Notes: generated by a model from the sequence alone, not told the origin. A DNA stretch of 64,000 nt from Edaphochlamys debaryana (GCA_016858145.1 JAEHOE010000244.1:1-64000); one strand, 5' to 3'. Numbered from the stretch's first letter, positions 30,984-42,617 are shown. Numbers and translations are program-made.

Positions 30984-33465
30984 TCAATAGAAGACGTGGT
31001 GTTCAGCCCTCAAGCTACAGCGCATTTTAAGCACGGCGCCGCGACAGACGGCTCGAGCCGCAAACCAGTCATTCGTGATGACCTTGCCCGGGCCCTCGAA
31101 GAGCCGCCGCAGCTCCGTGGTGTAGATGCTCAGCTGGTCACCGGTTGCCGACCGGTGGTTGTTGATGAACTCCTGGAACGCCTTGACCAGGCGGGCGTGG
31201 CTCAGCTCGATGATGCTGTGCATGTCCGGGCTGTATTCGGGCAGCCCGGTGTGGTGTGACTCGTCGATGCCGTACTTGGCCCAGTCCCCCTCACGCCACT
31301 TGCCGTGGATGTAGGTGTTGTCCCACGACAAGATAGGTGGCTGCGGCTCCCCTAGCTCCTTCCACTTTGCAAGCGCTGCTCTGAGCACCCGCGTCTCCCA
31401 CTCCTTCTTGGTTGGCCCCGCAGCGTCCTCACCGGCGAGGGTCTGCGTGTGGGAAGCGGTGGACACAACAAGCGGGGCTTTGAGGAGGCATGGGTATACG
31501 AGGCCTTCGATACCCAGCGCAACGGCTGGGAGCTGCGTGGACGTGGGCGGCATGACCCTACAGGAGCCATCTGGACCAGTCCATGCCAGTGCCATGTTTG
31601 GAAGACCCCGCACGCTGTGTCAAAGCGGCTGACTGACCTCAACAAGCGTGGCGAGGCGCCCACCCCCTCTAGCGTGTTTCAGTGCCCCATGCACTGTCCC
31701 GGGAGCTCGAGGGAGGCCAGCGACTATGAGCAGGAGGCGTTTGAGCTGCTGCGCACACTGGCAGGTGCACGGCCCGGGTGTGTGGTGGTCTGGGAGGCGC
31801 AGGTGGTCAAAGGCGTGCGGGCGTTCGATTTCTGGCTCTACGGCACGCGGGTGGTGGTGGAGGTGGATGGAGAGCATCACTTAGGGGAGGAGTGGAGCGG
31901 CAAAGTGAAAGTCGAGAAGCAGATGTGGCTGGACCGGCACAAGGGGTGGCCTGCAACACGTGCGAAGTTTCACGTGGTGCGGCTTTGCTGCCTCGCAACA
32001 AGGCAGGACTGGGCAGACGCTATCCGATCAGCTCTGAGCGCTTCTGACGCCGGTGCCCCTGCTGTCGTTCATTTCAGTGCTGGTTACCCGAGGTGGTACG
32101 TGGACATGGTTCCCGAGCACCCTGAGCACGTCTGACCTGGTAGGGGGGGTGCTTGTAGCCGGTGCCCTTGGTGCCCGTGACCCAGACCATGAGGAAGGCG
32201 CCGTGCCAGTAGTTGATGACGCTGTAGTAGTGGATGCACCAGGGCTCCGTGCATCGCGAGTCGTGGATGACACGCGAGGGCTGGCCTTTGAGGCCCCACT
32301 TCTGGCAGGGCAGAGAGGCGAGGGGCGCACGGAGATATCGTGAGGACTCAGGCAGATGTGAGGGGCGGTGGCACACCGGTGCCCAAATGCTGAGTAATGC
32401 GCGGCTACGGCACCCAGCCCCTCGACGCCGCACCTTGTAGTTGACGGGCGTGATCCAGATCTTCGTGGCGTCGAGCCACAGGATGCGCGAGATCCAGTCC
32501 CAGGGCCCGCGCTTCAGGTCCTCCACGCTGGTGGGCAGCCGGAAGGCCTCGTCCGCTCGCAAACCCATCACCTTGCGGAGCCACTTGATTGCGCACTCCA
32601 CGCGCGCCTTCATCACCTCTGGTTTCAGCGGCTTCTTGAACTCCACCAGCAGCGCCTTGCTCAGCCTTGGCTCACACTCCATCATGGCGTCCCACAGCGC
32701 CCTCAGGCTCACGGGGTCGGCGGGATCCTGTGGGGAAGGCGGGGGGATGCGGGAAAGCTTCAGGCCAGACCCGCAACAGCTGAGGCTTGCTGCCCCATGC
32801 CCCCTTCTGCTTCTCCACCCGCCCTGACCAGCCCCTCTTGCCTCGCTGCAGCTGTCCAGGAGATCCTTGAACTCGGGGACCGCCAGCATCGCCTCCTTGC
32901 TGCTGGGCGCCTTGTCGAGCACCATTGCTAGTGCGAGCAGGGCTTTCGCCTCCGGCACCTTCCGTGGGGCCCCAGAGCGTGGCGCGTCCTGGACCCCAGA
33001 TGCCCCTCTGTTGGGCTCCAGCCGCGCAGCCCAGCGCCGGCACAGCTCTTCCGGCTTCTTTGGTGGCTCCACGTCTGGGTTCACCGCCAGCCACTCCCCC
33101 AGCAGCCGTGCTGCTTCGGGACCCCACTCTGAGTTGGGATGGGTGGCCTCGGCCGTATGCGCGGCTTTAACAGCCGCCAGACGCAGGCGGTGCTTGACAG
33201 CTGTTCTGTCACGCTTGGCTGCCGCCTCGGCCCTCAGCTCGTCCTTGTCCCGCTTGGGGCCGCGGTGCCGCCTCTCTTTAGCAGCCGGCGCCGCGGCCCC
33301 CTCTCCAGGGGGCGTGTCCACCTCACCCCCAGACTCCACGGCCTCTGCCTCATCCCCCTCCGTGCCCGCACCCTCGTCGGCCTGCTGTGCAACCCCAGCT
33401 GCCTCCCCCGCGCTGCTGGCTGCCTGCTCGCCTGATAACGCCTGATCCCGAGCGTGTTTCACCAT
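30984..33465 (-). CDS. Tc1/mariner/IS630-like DDE transposase, array copy 4
   Basis: Intact copy with AFLMVW instead of AFLLVW (T at 32190 on the plus strand), a variant shared only with copy 5. The exon pattern and catalytic motifs are as in copy 1. Confidence 0.72.
31449..32135 (+). CDS. Intron-nested zinc-ribbon/Vsr-like endonuclease, copy 4
   Basis: Differs from copy 1 by SPCQCHVW in place of SPCRCHVW (residue 47). The Cys and His ligands stay in place. His is kept at residue 164. Confidence 0.7.
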   Translation: MGSGGHNKRGFEEAWVYEAFDTQRNGWELRGRGRHDPTGAIWTSPCQCHVWKTPHAVSKRLTDLNKRGEAPTPSSVFQCPMHCPGSSREASDYEQEAFELLRTLAGARPGCVVVWEAQVVKGVRAFDFWLYGTRVVVEVDGEHHLGEEWSGKVKVEKQMWLDRHKGWPATRAKFHVVRLCCLATRQDWADAIRSALSASDAGAPAVVHFSAGYPRWYVDMVPEHPEHV

Positions 33466-34421
33466 CTGCGGGGGGAAGGGGGAAGGGGTAGAAGGGGGGG
33501 ATCATTGCAGGGCAGCGAAACACACACGAGGTGGTTGTAACCGTTGTACGAGCACGGTTATGACAGGTACAACTGTCAACCAAGCTTGGGTTGGTTAGCG
33601 TTTGTAGAGTTTGTTGCTGGTGCTGGCTGGGGGGCTGGAGGGGGTGCGGGGGCCAGGGGCAGGCGGGGAGCCAGACACGCACATGGCATGCACGGCATGC
33701 CACGCCCAGCACAATCTGAGCGCCATCTCACTACCGCCTAAAAGTCTTCGGAAACTTGAGCACCCTCACAGTCGCTGCGCGGGCCCCGTTTGTCTTCCAA
33801 GCATCAAAATTGCATCTTCCCTACAGCATGAGCCGCTCAAACCTTGCAGCCGTGGCCTCTAGCGCCCAGACAGGTTTGCCGTACGTTTGCTCGCACAGCC
33901 AGGGTCGGCACCTAGGGACTGCACAGCGTGTCGTTCGTACAAAAGGCGAGGCAATGCTCTACTGGCTTGGGCTGGTCGCTTGGGAAGGCGCGCTCATGGT
34001 GTGGCCGGCCTTGCCCAGTCCCGCGCTCTTGGGCGTACACAGTTCCCTGGCAGCACAACCTCCTGTAAGCCCCACGTCCATCGCCCTTAAGCGAGTGGCC
34101 GCGGGGGGCGCTGCGGAGCCCGAGGGGGCGCATCCTGTGGTGAGGGTGTGTGCTGGTACCGTGCCCGCAGGGGGAAGGCAAGGGTTTTCCCCACCCCGCC
34201 TCCAGCCCCTGTCATGCTCCCCCCATATGCACAGGGACTCTGTAAGCTTGCTTGGTGCGCGGGGGGGACTGCGGGGGGTAAGCATTTCTTAGGGGCGGCA
34301 TGGGCGCTGCGGCATGGGGTAGGCACGTCGGTGGACCCCGGCACGCATCAGAGCGCGCCGTCTCGCTGTCGGCCTAAGGCTTCCACTCCGCGCACTCGCT
34401 CACACAAGCTTACCTTCCTAC

Positions 34422-36903
34422 TCAATAGAAGACGTGGTGTTCAGCCCTCAAGCTACAGCGCATTTTAAGCACGGCGCCGCGACAGACGGCTCGAGCCGCA
34501 AACCAGTCATTCGTGATGACCTTGCCCGGGCCCTCGAAGAGCCGCCGCAGCTCCGTGGTGTAGATGCTCAGCTGGTCACCGGTTGCCGACCGGTGGTTGT
34601 TGATGAACTCCTGGAACGCCTTGACCAGGCGGGCGTGGCTCAGCTCGATGATGCTGTGCATGTCCGGGCTGTATTCGGGCAGCCCGGTGTGGTGTGACTC
34701 GTCGATGCCGTACTTGGCCCAGTCCCCCTCACGCCACTTGCCGTGGATGTAGGTGTTGTCCCACGACAAGATAGGTGGCTGCGGCTCCCCTAGCTCCTTC
34801 CACTTTGCAAGCGCTGCTCTGAGCACCCGCGTCTCCCACTCCTTCTTGGTTGGCCCCGCAGCGTCCTCACCGGCGAGGGTCTGCGTGTGGGAAGCGGTGG
34901 ACACAACAAGCGGGGCTTTGAGGAGGCATGGGTATACGAGGCCTTCGATACCCAGCGCAACGGCTGGGAGCTGCGTGGACGTGGGCGGCATGACCCTACA
35001 GGAGCCATCTGGACCAGTCCATGCCAGTGCCATGTTTGGAAGACCCCGCACGCTGTGTCAAAGCGGCTGACTGACCTCAACAAGCGTGGCGAGGCGCCCA
35101 CCCCCTCTAGCGTGTTTCAGTGCCCCATGCACTGTCCCGGGAGCTCGAGGGAGGCCAGCGACTATGAGCAGGAGGCGTTTGAGCTGCTGCGCACACTGGC
35201 AGGTGCACGGCCCGGGTGTGTGGTGGTCTGGGAGGCGCAGGTGGTCAAAGGCGTGCGGGCGTTCGATTTCTGGCTCTACGGCACGCGGGTGGTGGTGGAG
35301 GTGGATGGAGAGCATCACTTAGGGGAGGAGTGGAGCGGCAAAGTGAAAGTCGAGAAGCAGATGTGGCTGGACCGGCACAAGGGGTGGCCTGCAACACGTG
35401 CGAAGTTTCACGTGGTGCGGCTTTGCTGCCTCGCAACAAGGCAGGACTGGGCAGACGCTATCCGATCAGCTCTGAGCGCTTCTGACGCCGGTGCCCCTGC
35501 TGTCGTTCATTTCAGTGCTGGTTACCCGAGGTGGTACGTGGACATGGTTCCCGAGCACCCTGAGCACGTCTGACCTGGTAGGGGGGGTGCTTGTAGCCGG
35601 TGCCCTTGGTGCCCGTGACCCAGACCATGAGGAAGGCGCCGTGCCAGTAGTTGATGACGCTGTAGTAGTGGATGCACCAGGGCTCCGTGCATCGCGAGTC
35701 GTGGATGACACGCGAGGGCTGGCCTTTGAGGCCCCACTTCTGGCAGGGCAGAGAGGCGAGGGGCGCACGGAGATATCGTGAGGACTCAGGCAGATGTGAG
35801 GGGCGGTGGCACACCGGTGCCCAAATGCTGAGTAATGCGCGGCTACGGCACCCAGCCCCTCGACGCCGCACCTTGTAGTTGACGGGCGTGATCCAGATCT
35901 TCGTGGCGTCGAGCCACAGGATGCGCGAGATCCAGTCCCAGGGCCCGCGCTTCAGGTCCTCCACGCTGGTGGGCAGCCGGAAGGCCTCGTCCGCTCGCAA
36001 ACCCATCACCTTGCGGAGCCACTTGATTGCGCACTCCACGCGCGCCTTCATCACCTCTGGTTTCAGCGGCTTCTTGAACTCCACCAGCAGCGCCTTGCTC
36101 AGCCTTGGCTCACACTCCATCATGGCGTCCCACAGCGCCCTCAGGCTCACGGGGTCGGCGGGATCCTGTGGGGAAGGCGGGGGGATGCGGGAAAGCTTCA
36201 GGCCAGACCCGCAACAGCTGAGGCTTGCTGCCCCATGCCCCCTTCTGCTTCTCCACCCGCCCTGACCAGCCCCTCTTGCCTCGCTGCAGCTGTCCAGGAG
36301 ATCCTTGAACTCGGGGACCGCCAGCATCGCCTCCTTGCTGCTGGGCGCCTTGTCGAGCACCATTGCTAGTGCGAGCAGGGCTTTCGCCTCCGGCACCTTC
36401 CGTGGGGCCCCAGAGCGTGGCGCGTCCTGGACCCCAGATGCCCCTCTGTTGGGCTCCAGCCGCGCAGCCCAGCGCCGGCACAGCTCTTCCGGCTTCTTTG
36501 GTGGCTCCACGTCTGGGTTCACCGCCAGCCACTCCCCCAGCAGCCGTGCTGCTTCGGGACCCCACTCTGAGTTGGGATGGGTGGCCTCGGCCGTATGCGC
36601 GGCTTTAACAGCCGCCAGACGCAGGCGGTGCTTGACAGCTGTTCTGTCACGCTTGGCTGCCGCCTCGGCCCTCAGCTCGTCCTTGTCCCGCTTGGGGCCG
36701 CGGTGCCGCCTCTCTTTAGCAGCCGGCGCCGCGGCCCCCTCTCCAGGGGGCGTGTCCACCTCACCCCCAGACTCCACGGCCTCTGCCTCATCCCCCTCCG
36801 TGCCCGCACCCTCGTCGGCCTGCTGTGCAACCCCAGCTGCCTCCCCCGCGCTGCTGGCTGCCTGCTCGCCTGATAACGCCTGATCCCGAGCGTGTTTCAC
36901 CAT
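34422..36903 (-). CDS. Tc1/mariner/IS630-like DDE transposase, array copy 5
   Basis: Intact copy carrying the same AFLMVW variant as copy 4; ATG at 36903, stop at 34422. Exon pattern and catalytic motifs are unchanged. Confidence 0.72.
34887..35573 (+). CDS. Intron-nested zinc-ribbon/Vsr-like endonuclease, copy 5
   Basis: Predicted protein identical to copy 4. All five nuclease copies in the array are free of stops and frameshifts. Confidence 0.7.
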   Translation: MGSGGHNKRGFEEAWVYEAFDTQRNGWELRGRGRHDPTGAIWTSPCQCHVWKTPHAVSKRLTDLNKRGEAPTPSSVFQCPMHCPGSSREASDYEQEAFELLRTLAGARPGCVVVWEAQVVKGVRAFDFWLYGTRVVVEVDGEHHLGEEWSGKVKVEKQMWLDRHKGWPATRAKFHVVRLCCLATRQDWADAIRSALSASDAGAPAVVHFSAGYPRWYVDMVPEHPEHV

Positions 36904-37859
36904 CTGCGGGGGGAAGGGGGAAGGGGTAGAAGGGGGGATCATTGCAGGGCAGCGAAACACACACGAGGTGGTTGTAACCGTTGTACGAGCACGGTTATGA
37001 CAGGTACAACTGTCAACCAAGCTTGGGTTGGTTAGCGTTTGTAGAGTTTGTTGCTGGTGCTGGCTGGGGGGCTGGAGGGGGTGCGGGGGCCAGGGGCAGG
37101 CGGGGAGCCAGACACGCACATGGCATGCACGGCATGCCACGCCCAGCACAATCTGAGCGCCATCTCACTACCGCCTAAAAGTCTTCGGAAACTTGAGCAC
37201 CCTCACAGTCGCTGCGCGGGCCCCGTTTGTCTTCCAAGCATCAAAATTGCATCTTCCCTACAGCATGAGCCGCTCAAACCTTGCAGCCGTGGCCTCTAGC
37301 GCCCAGACAGGTTTGCCGTACGTTTGCTCGCACAGCCAGGGTCGGCACCTAGGGACTGCACAGCGTGTCGTTCGTACAAAAGGCGAGGCAATGCTCTACT
37401 GGCTTGGGCTGGTCGCTTGGGAAGGCGCGCTCATGGTGTGGCCGGCCTTGCCCAGTCCCGCGCTCTTGGGCGTACACAGTTCCCTGGCAGCACAACCTCC
37501 TGTAAGCCCCACGTCCATCGCCCTTAAGCGAGTGGCCGCGGGGGGCGCTGCGGAGCCCGAGGGGGCGCATCCTGTGGTGAGGGTGTGTGCTGGTACCGTG
37601 CCCGCAGGGGGAAGGCAAGGGTTTTCCCCACCCCGCCTCCAGCCCCTGTCATGCTCCCCCCATATGCACAGGGACTCTGTAAGCTTGCTTGGTGCGCGGG
37701 GGGGACTGCGGGGGGGTAAGCATTTCTTAGGGGCGGCATGGGCGCTGCGGCATGGGGTAGGCACGTCGGTGGACCCCGGCACGCATCAGAGCGCGCCGTC
37801 TCGCTGTCGGCCTAAGGCTTCCACTCCGCGCACTCGCTCACACAAGCTTACCTTCCTAC

Positions 37860-37940
37860 TCAATAGAAGACGTGGTGTTCAGCCCTCAAGCTACAGCGCA
37901 TTTTAAGCACGGCGCCGCGACAGACGGCTCGAGCCGCAAA
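37860..37940 (-). pseudogene. Transposase, C-terminal fragment (right end of array)
   Basis: Only the last codons of the transposase (…RCSLRAEHHVFY) remain before array homology ends at GAGCCGCAAA (37931-37940) and LINE sequence begins. Confidence 0.8.
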
Positions 37941-37969
37941 GCCAAGTTTCCGACGACTTTAAGGAGGCA

Positions 37970-39571
37970 GTGAATGCGCGGAGGTCGCTCCGCGGAGCCG
38001 GCTGCCTCTGCCCTTGGCAAGCGGCTGGTGGCTCAGCCTGCTCGCAAATACACGACACGGCTGGGCGCAGCCCTGGCGCAGCCCTGGCGCAGCGCCCGAC
38101 GACTGTACTGCGATTCGAAGCATTCTCCACGCGCGCTTGCGCGACCCAGGTCCACGGCAAGCTCGCCAACGAGCTGGAGGATCGTCTCTGGGCTGTCTTG
38201 CAGCCCATTCAGCTGGCGGCCGTCAAGGCGGCTTGCGTTGGCGTGGAAGCATTGACTCTGGGTACCATCGGGAACGTTTTCGCGGAGGGCGCTGCCCCTG
38301 GCGGTGCTGGCTTTCGCACGCGCCTCGTGCGCGACTTCCTTGTCCCTGACTTCTGCCTGCCGGCGCTCGGCGTGATGCTCGACTCCGAGAGCCGTCTGAC
38401 CGTGCCGGTCGGCGCTGGGGCTGAGGGGGACGCGCCCGGTTTTGGTGAAGCCCTGCGCTGGGAGGCTACGCGCAAGGCCACGGGCCTGCCCCTCGTCCCC
38501 CGAATCTACTGGGTCCGCTGCTGGGGCCCGCCCCCTGGTTCGCCGATGGGCGAGGTGCGGTCCATCCTGACGGACATCCTGGGCATGCGGCCCCTCCAGA
38601 TCCAGTCTTACAAGCGGCCCACCGGCCGCCGCCTCGCCCGCGCTGCCGACAGCTGGCTCGCGCAGCTCCCCGCCCCCGCCGCTCCCGGCGCTGCGGGGCC
38701 CTCCAGCGGCTCCATGCACCTGCCGCTGCCCCATGTCGAGCCCCTGGAGGGCCCGACTCCCGAGGACCCGTCCTTCGAGCTGCGGGTGGAGCGGTACGAC
38801 TACGCTCGCCACGAGCTGCTGGCTGAGCGGGCGGCTGCTCGCCGGATCGGCGCCCCGCCTCCCCCAGCCTCGGCTGTGGCGGGCCACGGTGGCCCCCAAG
38901 CCCCTTTGGCCGCCTCCCCTGGGCAGCCCACCCCCCCCGCCCCCTCCGGCTACTCCGGCACGACCCGCTCCGCCTCCTCCCCTGCGCCGGCGGCGGGCGG
39001 GCCGAGCCTGACCGTCCGCAACCCGTATGCCGCCCTGGCCACCCTGAGCGAGCAGGACATCTCCGCCGCCAGCCTGCAGCCCGCCTCCTACCTGGCTGCG
39101 GCTCAGCGCGCTGCGCCCCCTGGTGGGGCCGCCCACCCGCCGCCGCCTGCCCGCACGGAGGCCGCGGCGACGAGCGTGTCGCAGCTTGTGGCTGCGCTGG
39201 CCGCTGAGGCCGCGGCGGTACAGGTGGCTGGGGAGGCGGCTGCCGTGCTGGCGATGGCGGCGCTGGGGACGGCGGTGACTGCACTGCCCCCGCTGCGCGC
39301 CCTCTCCCGCCCCTCGGCCGGGCCCCAGCGGTCATGGTCGCCCTCCGGCGACCGGCCACCCAAACTGCGCCGCCAGGACGCTGGCAGCTCCTCTGGGGGC
39401 GGCGCTGCCGGCGAGGTGGCCGGGGGTGCCACGGATGGCCCGGCCATGGAGGTGGATGGCAGCGGCCCGTCCCCCGCTGAGGCACCTGGTGCCCCTGCTG
39501 CCGGCGCCACCGGCCTGGCTGGCCCCGCTGCCGATGGTGGCGGGGGCGGCCCGCTGGGCATGGACGCCTAA
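37970..39571 (+). CDS. LINE ORF1 (probable RNA-binding protein)
   Basis: About 533 codons from a GTG, ending TAA at 39569-39571. The middle part (IYWVRCWGPPPG, VRSILTDILGMRPLQIQSYKR) has the look of the RRM-like fold often found in LINE ORF1 proteins. The C-terminal third is low-complexity Ala/Pro/Gly. No CCHC knuckle was found. The true start may be a later codon, or may be lost because the element begins just upstream at 37941. The stop overlaps the ORF2 start as TAATG, so translation of ORF2 is likely coupled to termination of ORF1. Confidence 0.65.
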   Translation: MNARRSLRGAGCLCPWQAAGGSACSQIHDTAGRSPGAALAQRPTTVLRFEAFSTRACATQVHGKLANELEDRLWAVLQPIQLAAVKAACVGVEALTLGTIGNVFAEGAAPGGAGFRTRLVRDFLVPDFCLPALGVMLDSESRLTVPVGAGAEGDAPGFGEALRWEATRKATGLPLVPRIYWVRCWGPPPGSPMGEVRSILTDILGMRPLQIQSYKRPTGRRLARAADSWLAQLPAPAAPGAAGPSSGSMHLPLPHVEPLEGPTPEDPSFELRVERYDYARHELLAERAAARRIGAPPPPASAVAGHGGPQAPLAASPGQPTPPAPSGYSGTTRSASSPAPAAGGPSLTVRNPYAALATLSEQDISAASLQPASYLAAAQRAAPPGGAAHPPPPARTEAAATSVSQLVAALAAEAAAVQVAGEAAAVLAMAALGTAVTALPPLRALSRPSAGPQRSWSPSGDRPPKLRRQDAGSSSGGGAAGEVAGGATDGPAMEVDGSGPSPAEAPGAPAAGATGLAGPAADGGGGGPLGMDA

Positions 39572-42371
39572 TGCCGCGCCAGCGCCGGCCGGGTGCACCA
39601 GCTGCCCTGCGGCCCCTGCGTGTTGGGTGCCACAATGTGCGGGGCCTCTTGGGTACCTACTCGGAGACCTCTGCCCTTGTTGCCCTTCTGCGCCTGTGGG
39701 CCCGGCTGCAGCTGGACATTGTCTGCGTTCAGGAGACGCATGTTACCCTGGCAGCGCTGCCTGAAGTGCGCCGCCAGCTCGCTCTGGCGTCCCGTGCCCT
39801 GCGTGAAGCTGGCTGGCGCTCGTGGTGGGGCCCGGCTCCCTCCACCCACTCGGCTGGCGTTGCCATCCTGGTTCGGTCCACGTTGCTGGCCACGGGGGCT
39901 GTTACCTTCCCCTCGCCCCCTCCCCCCGTGGCTGCGGCCGCGCAGGGCCGCCTCCTTGTCCTGCCACTGGCATGGGGTGGTCATGTCCTCACTCTCTCCT
40001 GCGTATATGGACCTGTAGATACCCAGCCTTCTCGGCGTGCCTTCATTGAGACGCACCTGGGGCCCCTGCTTCGTGGTGGCAGCTCCCACGTCATTGCGGG
40101 GGACTTCAACTTTGTGGCCGACGCGCCCCTGGACCGTGCTTCTGGCCGCGGGCAGTCTGGCGAGCCTACCACCGCCTCCGTCTTTGCCGCCGCCTGCCCG
40201 GGCCTGGTCGACACGTTCCGTCTCCGCCACCCCGCCCGCCGCTCCTTCACCTTCCTCCACCCGACGGGCGCCTCTCGGGTCGACCGCATCCTCCTATCTG
40301 CTGGCTTGACCTCCTCCCTCGAGGGCGTGGACCATGTTGGCAGCGCTCCTGCTGATCACCGCGCCGTTGTCGCCTCCATCCGCCCCTCCGCCCCAACCTG
40401 CCCCCCTGGCCGTGGCCTCCGCCGCCTCCGCACCACCTTCGCCGACTTTGATGACCTGTGCTCCCTGCTCGAGGCCTGGGTTGGCGCTGCTGCTTCGTCG
40501 GCGCCCACCAACCCTCTGCAGCTGGTGCACTGGTGGCCCCGCTTCAAGCGCTCCCTGGCCCTGTCTGTTGCCCGCCTCAACCGGGAGGCGCGGCGGCGGC
40601 ACCTGGCGCTCTCCGCCGACGAGGCTGCCGCCGCTGACGCTGCCCTGGCAGCTGTTGAGCGGGGCGAGCCTGGCGCAGCTGCTCAGGCGGTGGCTGCTCG
40701 CTGCCGTGCCAGCGCGGCTGCGGTTGCAGCCTCGCAGCCCCTGGCCCGCCAGGTCCGTGCTGCCTGGCTCGTTGCGGGTGAACGGCCCTGCCCCACCATC
40801 ACCTCCCTGCTCACCCCGCCGGCCGACAATGTGCTGCTCTTGCAGCTGCTGCCTGAGCTCCTGCGGCAGCTCCAGCGTGAGGCGGTGGTGGCCTTCCTCG
40901 ATTTCCACAAAGCTTATGACACGCTCGACCGCTCCTTCATGTTTGCGTGCCTGGAGGCGCTTGGCGTGGGCCCTGGCTTCCTGGCCTGGGTTCGCCTCCT
41001 GCACTCTGGCACGCGGGCTGCCGCTGTCGTCAAAGGTGCGCTGTCCCGCTGGGTCCCCATCCTGTCTGGCGTCAAGCATGGCTGCCCCCTCGCCCCCCTC
41101 CTCTACCTGGCCCCCGCCTACACCCTCTTTTGCTGGCTCGACCGCTCGGGCTTCGGCATCGACCTTGCTGGCGAGCGGCTGGTCGCCTCCCAGTACGCTG
41201 ATGACGCCAACTACGCCAACGCCCTCCTCAACCACACGGCCGAGGTCCCCCCTTTCCTGGCTGCCATGGAGGCCTTCCGTGCTGTGTCTGGGCAGCGCCT
41301 GAACCCCTCCAAGGTGGAGCTCCTGCGTGTCGGGGCGCCTGCACCTGACTCTCGCCGTGGCCGTGGCGCCCCGCTGCCCGCCCCCGCCACTGTCTCGGAC
41401 CTCCGCGTTAAGACCCTTGGGGTCTGCTTCTTCGATCTCCCTGACGCAGCTCCCGCCTCCGTCATCTCCCTGGACCCTGCTGCCGCCGTCCTTCGTCAAG
41501 TCGCCTCCCTCCCCCTCTCCGCGTTTGGTCGGGCCTCTGTCTGCTCCGGCTACGGCTCCTCCCGGGCCTTCTACACAGCTGAATTCTCTGGCCTGCCCAC
41601 TGCCAGCCGCCTGAACCCCTTCCTCGCCTCCCTCTGCGCTGTGGTCGACCGGTGCCAGCCCGCTGGTAGCTCCGGACCCCGGCGGCTCCCGGGCGTGCCG
41701 TATGATTGCCTCCCAGTGCACCCCTCTGATGGCGGCTTTGGCCTCCTTCCCTTCCGGGAGCATGTGCGGGCCCGCCATGCTGTCCTCGCCGTCCGGTGCA
41801 TTGTTGGGGCCTGCCCCGAGCTGCCCGGCTTCAAGCCCACGTGGTCTGTCCTCTCCTACCGGCTTCTCCGCCTCCTCCACCCGGCTGCTCACCCTCTCTG
41901 CCTGGTGGCCCTGCCACAGCCTGGGCCTCCAGCCCCTCCTACCCTCCTTGGTCAGCCCCTGCCCTCCACCTGCCTGGCCCTTGCCCGACTCGTGGATGCT
42001 CTCGGCTTCCTGCCCGCGCCCATCGTCCTCGACCCCACTGCCCTCGCCCCTGGCCCCTGGGTGATCCACAACCCCCTCTGGGGTAACCTTCTCCTCCCCG
42101 CGGCCGATGGCGATGGTGGCGGCCTGGAAGCTGACTTCCCCGGCCTTGCTGCCCTCCCCGCCCTGGCCACCGTTGGTGCCGCGGTGTGGTGCTTTGGAGC
42201 TGCCGCCGCGATCCGCTCCGCCCTGGCCGCACTCCCCCCGGGCGCTGTGCCCTCACCCCGCCTCCAGCACAAGTTCACCATGCTGTGGCGCCGCCGGGTC
42301 GCCCGGCCGCTGCTTGGCGTCGCGGCTGGCGAGGCGCTGCCGCCTGGGCTTGACAACGGCGTCGCGGCCGC
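39571..42371 (+). CDS. LINE ORF2, 5' part: APE endonuclease + reverse transcriptase (internally deleted)
   Basis: The product nicks target DNA and primes reverse transcription there. Endonuclease motifs: CHNVRGL, VQETHV, GDFNFV, SRVDRI, and the C-terminal DHRAVV (about residues 15-265). RT motifs: AVVAFLDFHKAYD, GVKHGCPLAPLLY, and QYADDANYAN (YADD 542-545). Between GERPCPTITSLLTPP and DNVLLLQLL, near 40815-40830, the RT fingers expected in this family (the segment up to QTGF) are missing, about 150 residues, without loss of frame. This copy should therefore not be self-sufficient. The reading frame is cut at 42371 by the LTR element and resumes at 48572. Confidence 0.85.
42367..42371. repeat. 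Target-site duplication GCCGC (left)
   Basis: Five bases directly before the LTR at 42372. The same GCCGC follows the other LTR at 48567-48571. Five bp is the usual size for Ty3/gypsy elements. Confidence 0.9.
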
Positions 42372-42603
42372 TGTAGCAGCACCCGTAGGACTTAGCAAAG
42401 AGTAATACTGTCTTAGGCGGGCACTGCCCCCGCTACAGCAGTAATGCTGTACTCCGGTGTTGAGTATGCTAGAAGAATACTAGCATCGCCCTCGACCACT
42501 GTGAGCTAAGACGGACTCGCTCAGTGAACGCTTGTACGGCAGAATGTTCCGGAGTCTCTAGACTCTTCTCGCATAATCACTAAGTACCTTTCACGCTACT
42601 ACA
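42372..42603 (-). repeat. LTR (3' LTR of minus-strand Ty3/gypsy element 1)
   Basis: 232 bp, beginning TGTAGCAG and ending CTACTACA (inverted TGTAG/CTACA ends). It reads as identical to 48335-48566, so insertion was recent. Confidence 0.95.
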
Positions 42604-42617
42604 TCTGCCTCCCCTCC

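Larger units (their letters stand above)
19503..37940. mobile_element. Head-to-tail tandem array of a 3.44-kb transposase + nuclease unit (5.36 copies)
   Basis: The word TTGGGGCCGCGG marks unit starts at 19503, 22941, 26379, 29817, 33254 and 36692, giving periods of 3438, 3438, 3438, 3437 and 3438; the last copy stops after 1249 bp at 37940. Every unit carries a minus-strand transposase gene and a plus-strand nuclease ORF lying in one transposase intron. Units differ only at scattered sites. Copies 4-6 have CCCTCACAG where copies 1-3 have CCCTCGCAG. Copies 4-5 share a Met codon change in the transposase. Copies 2-3 share a Gln codon in the nuclease. Both array ends cut through the transposase gene, so the unit frame is arbitrary and the true transposon ends are not visible. 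I found no obvious terminal inverted repeats by eye. Confidence 0.95.

Noticed and set aside
19503..37940. CRISPR-like or prokaryotic repeat array
   Set aside because: The unit is 3.4 kb, coding and intron-bearing. There is no short repeat-spacer pattern anywhere in the window.
40294..42069. Minus-strand frame of 591 codons inside the LINE
   Set aside because: Exact antisense of ORF2, whose endonuclease and RT motifs are on the plus strand.
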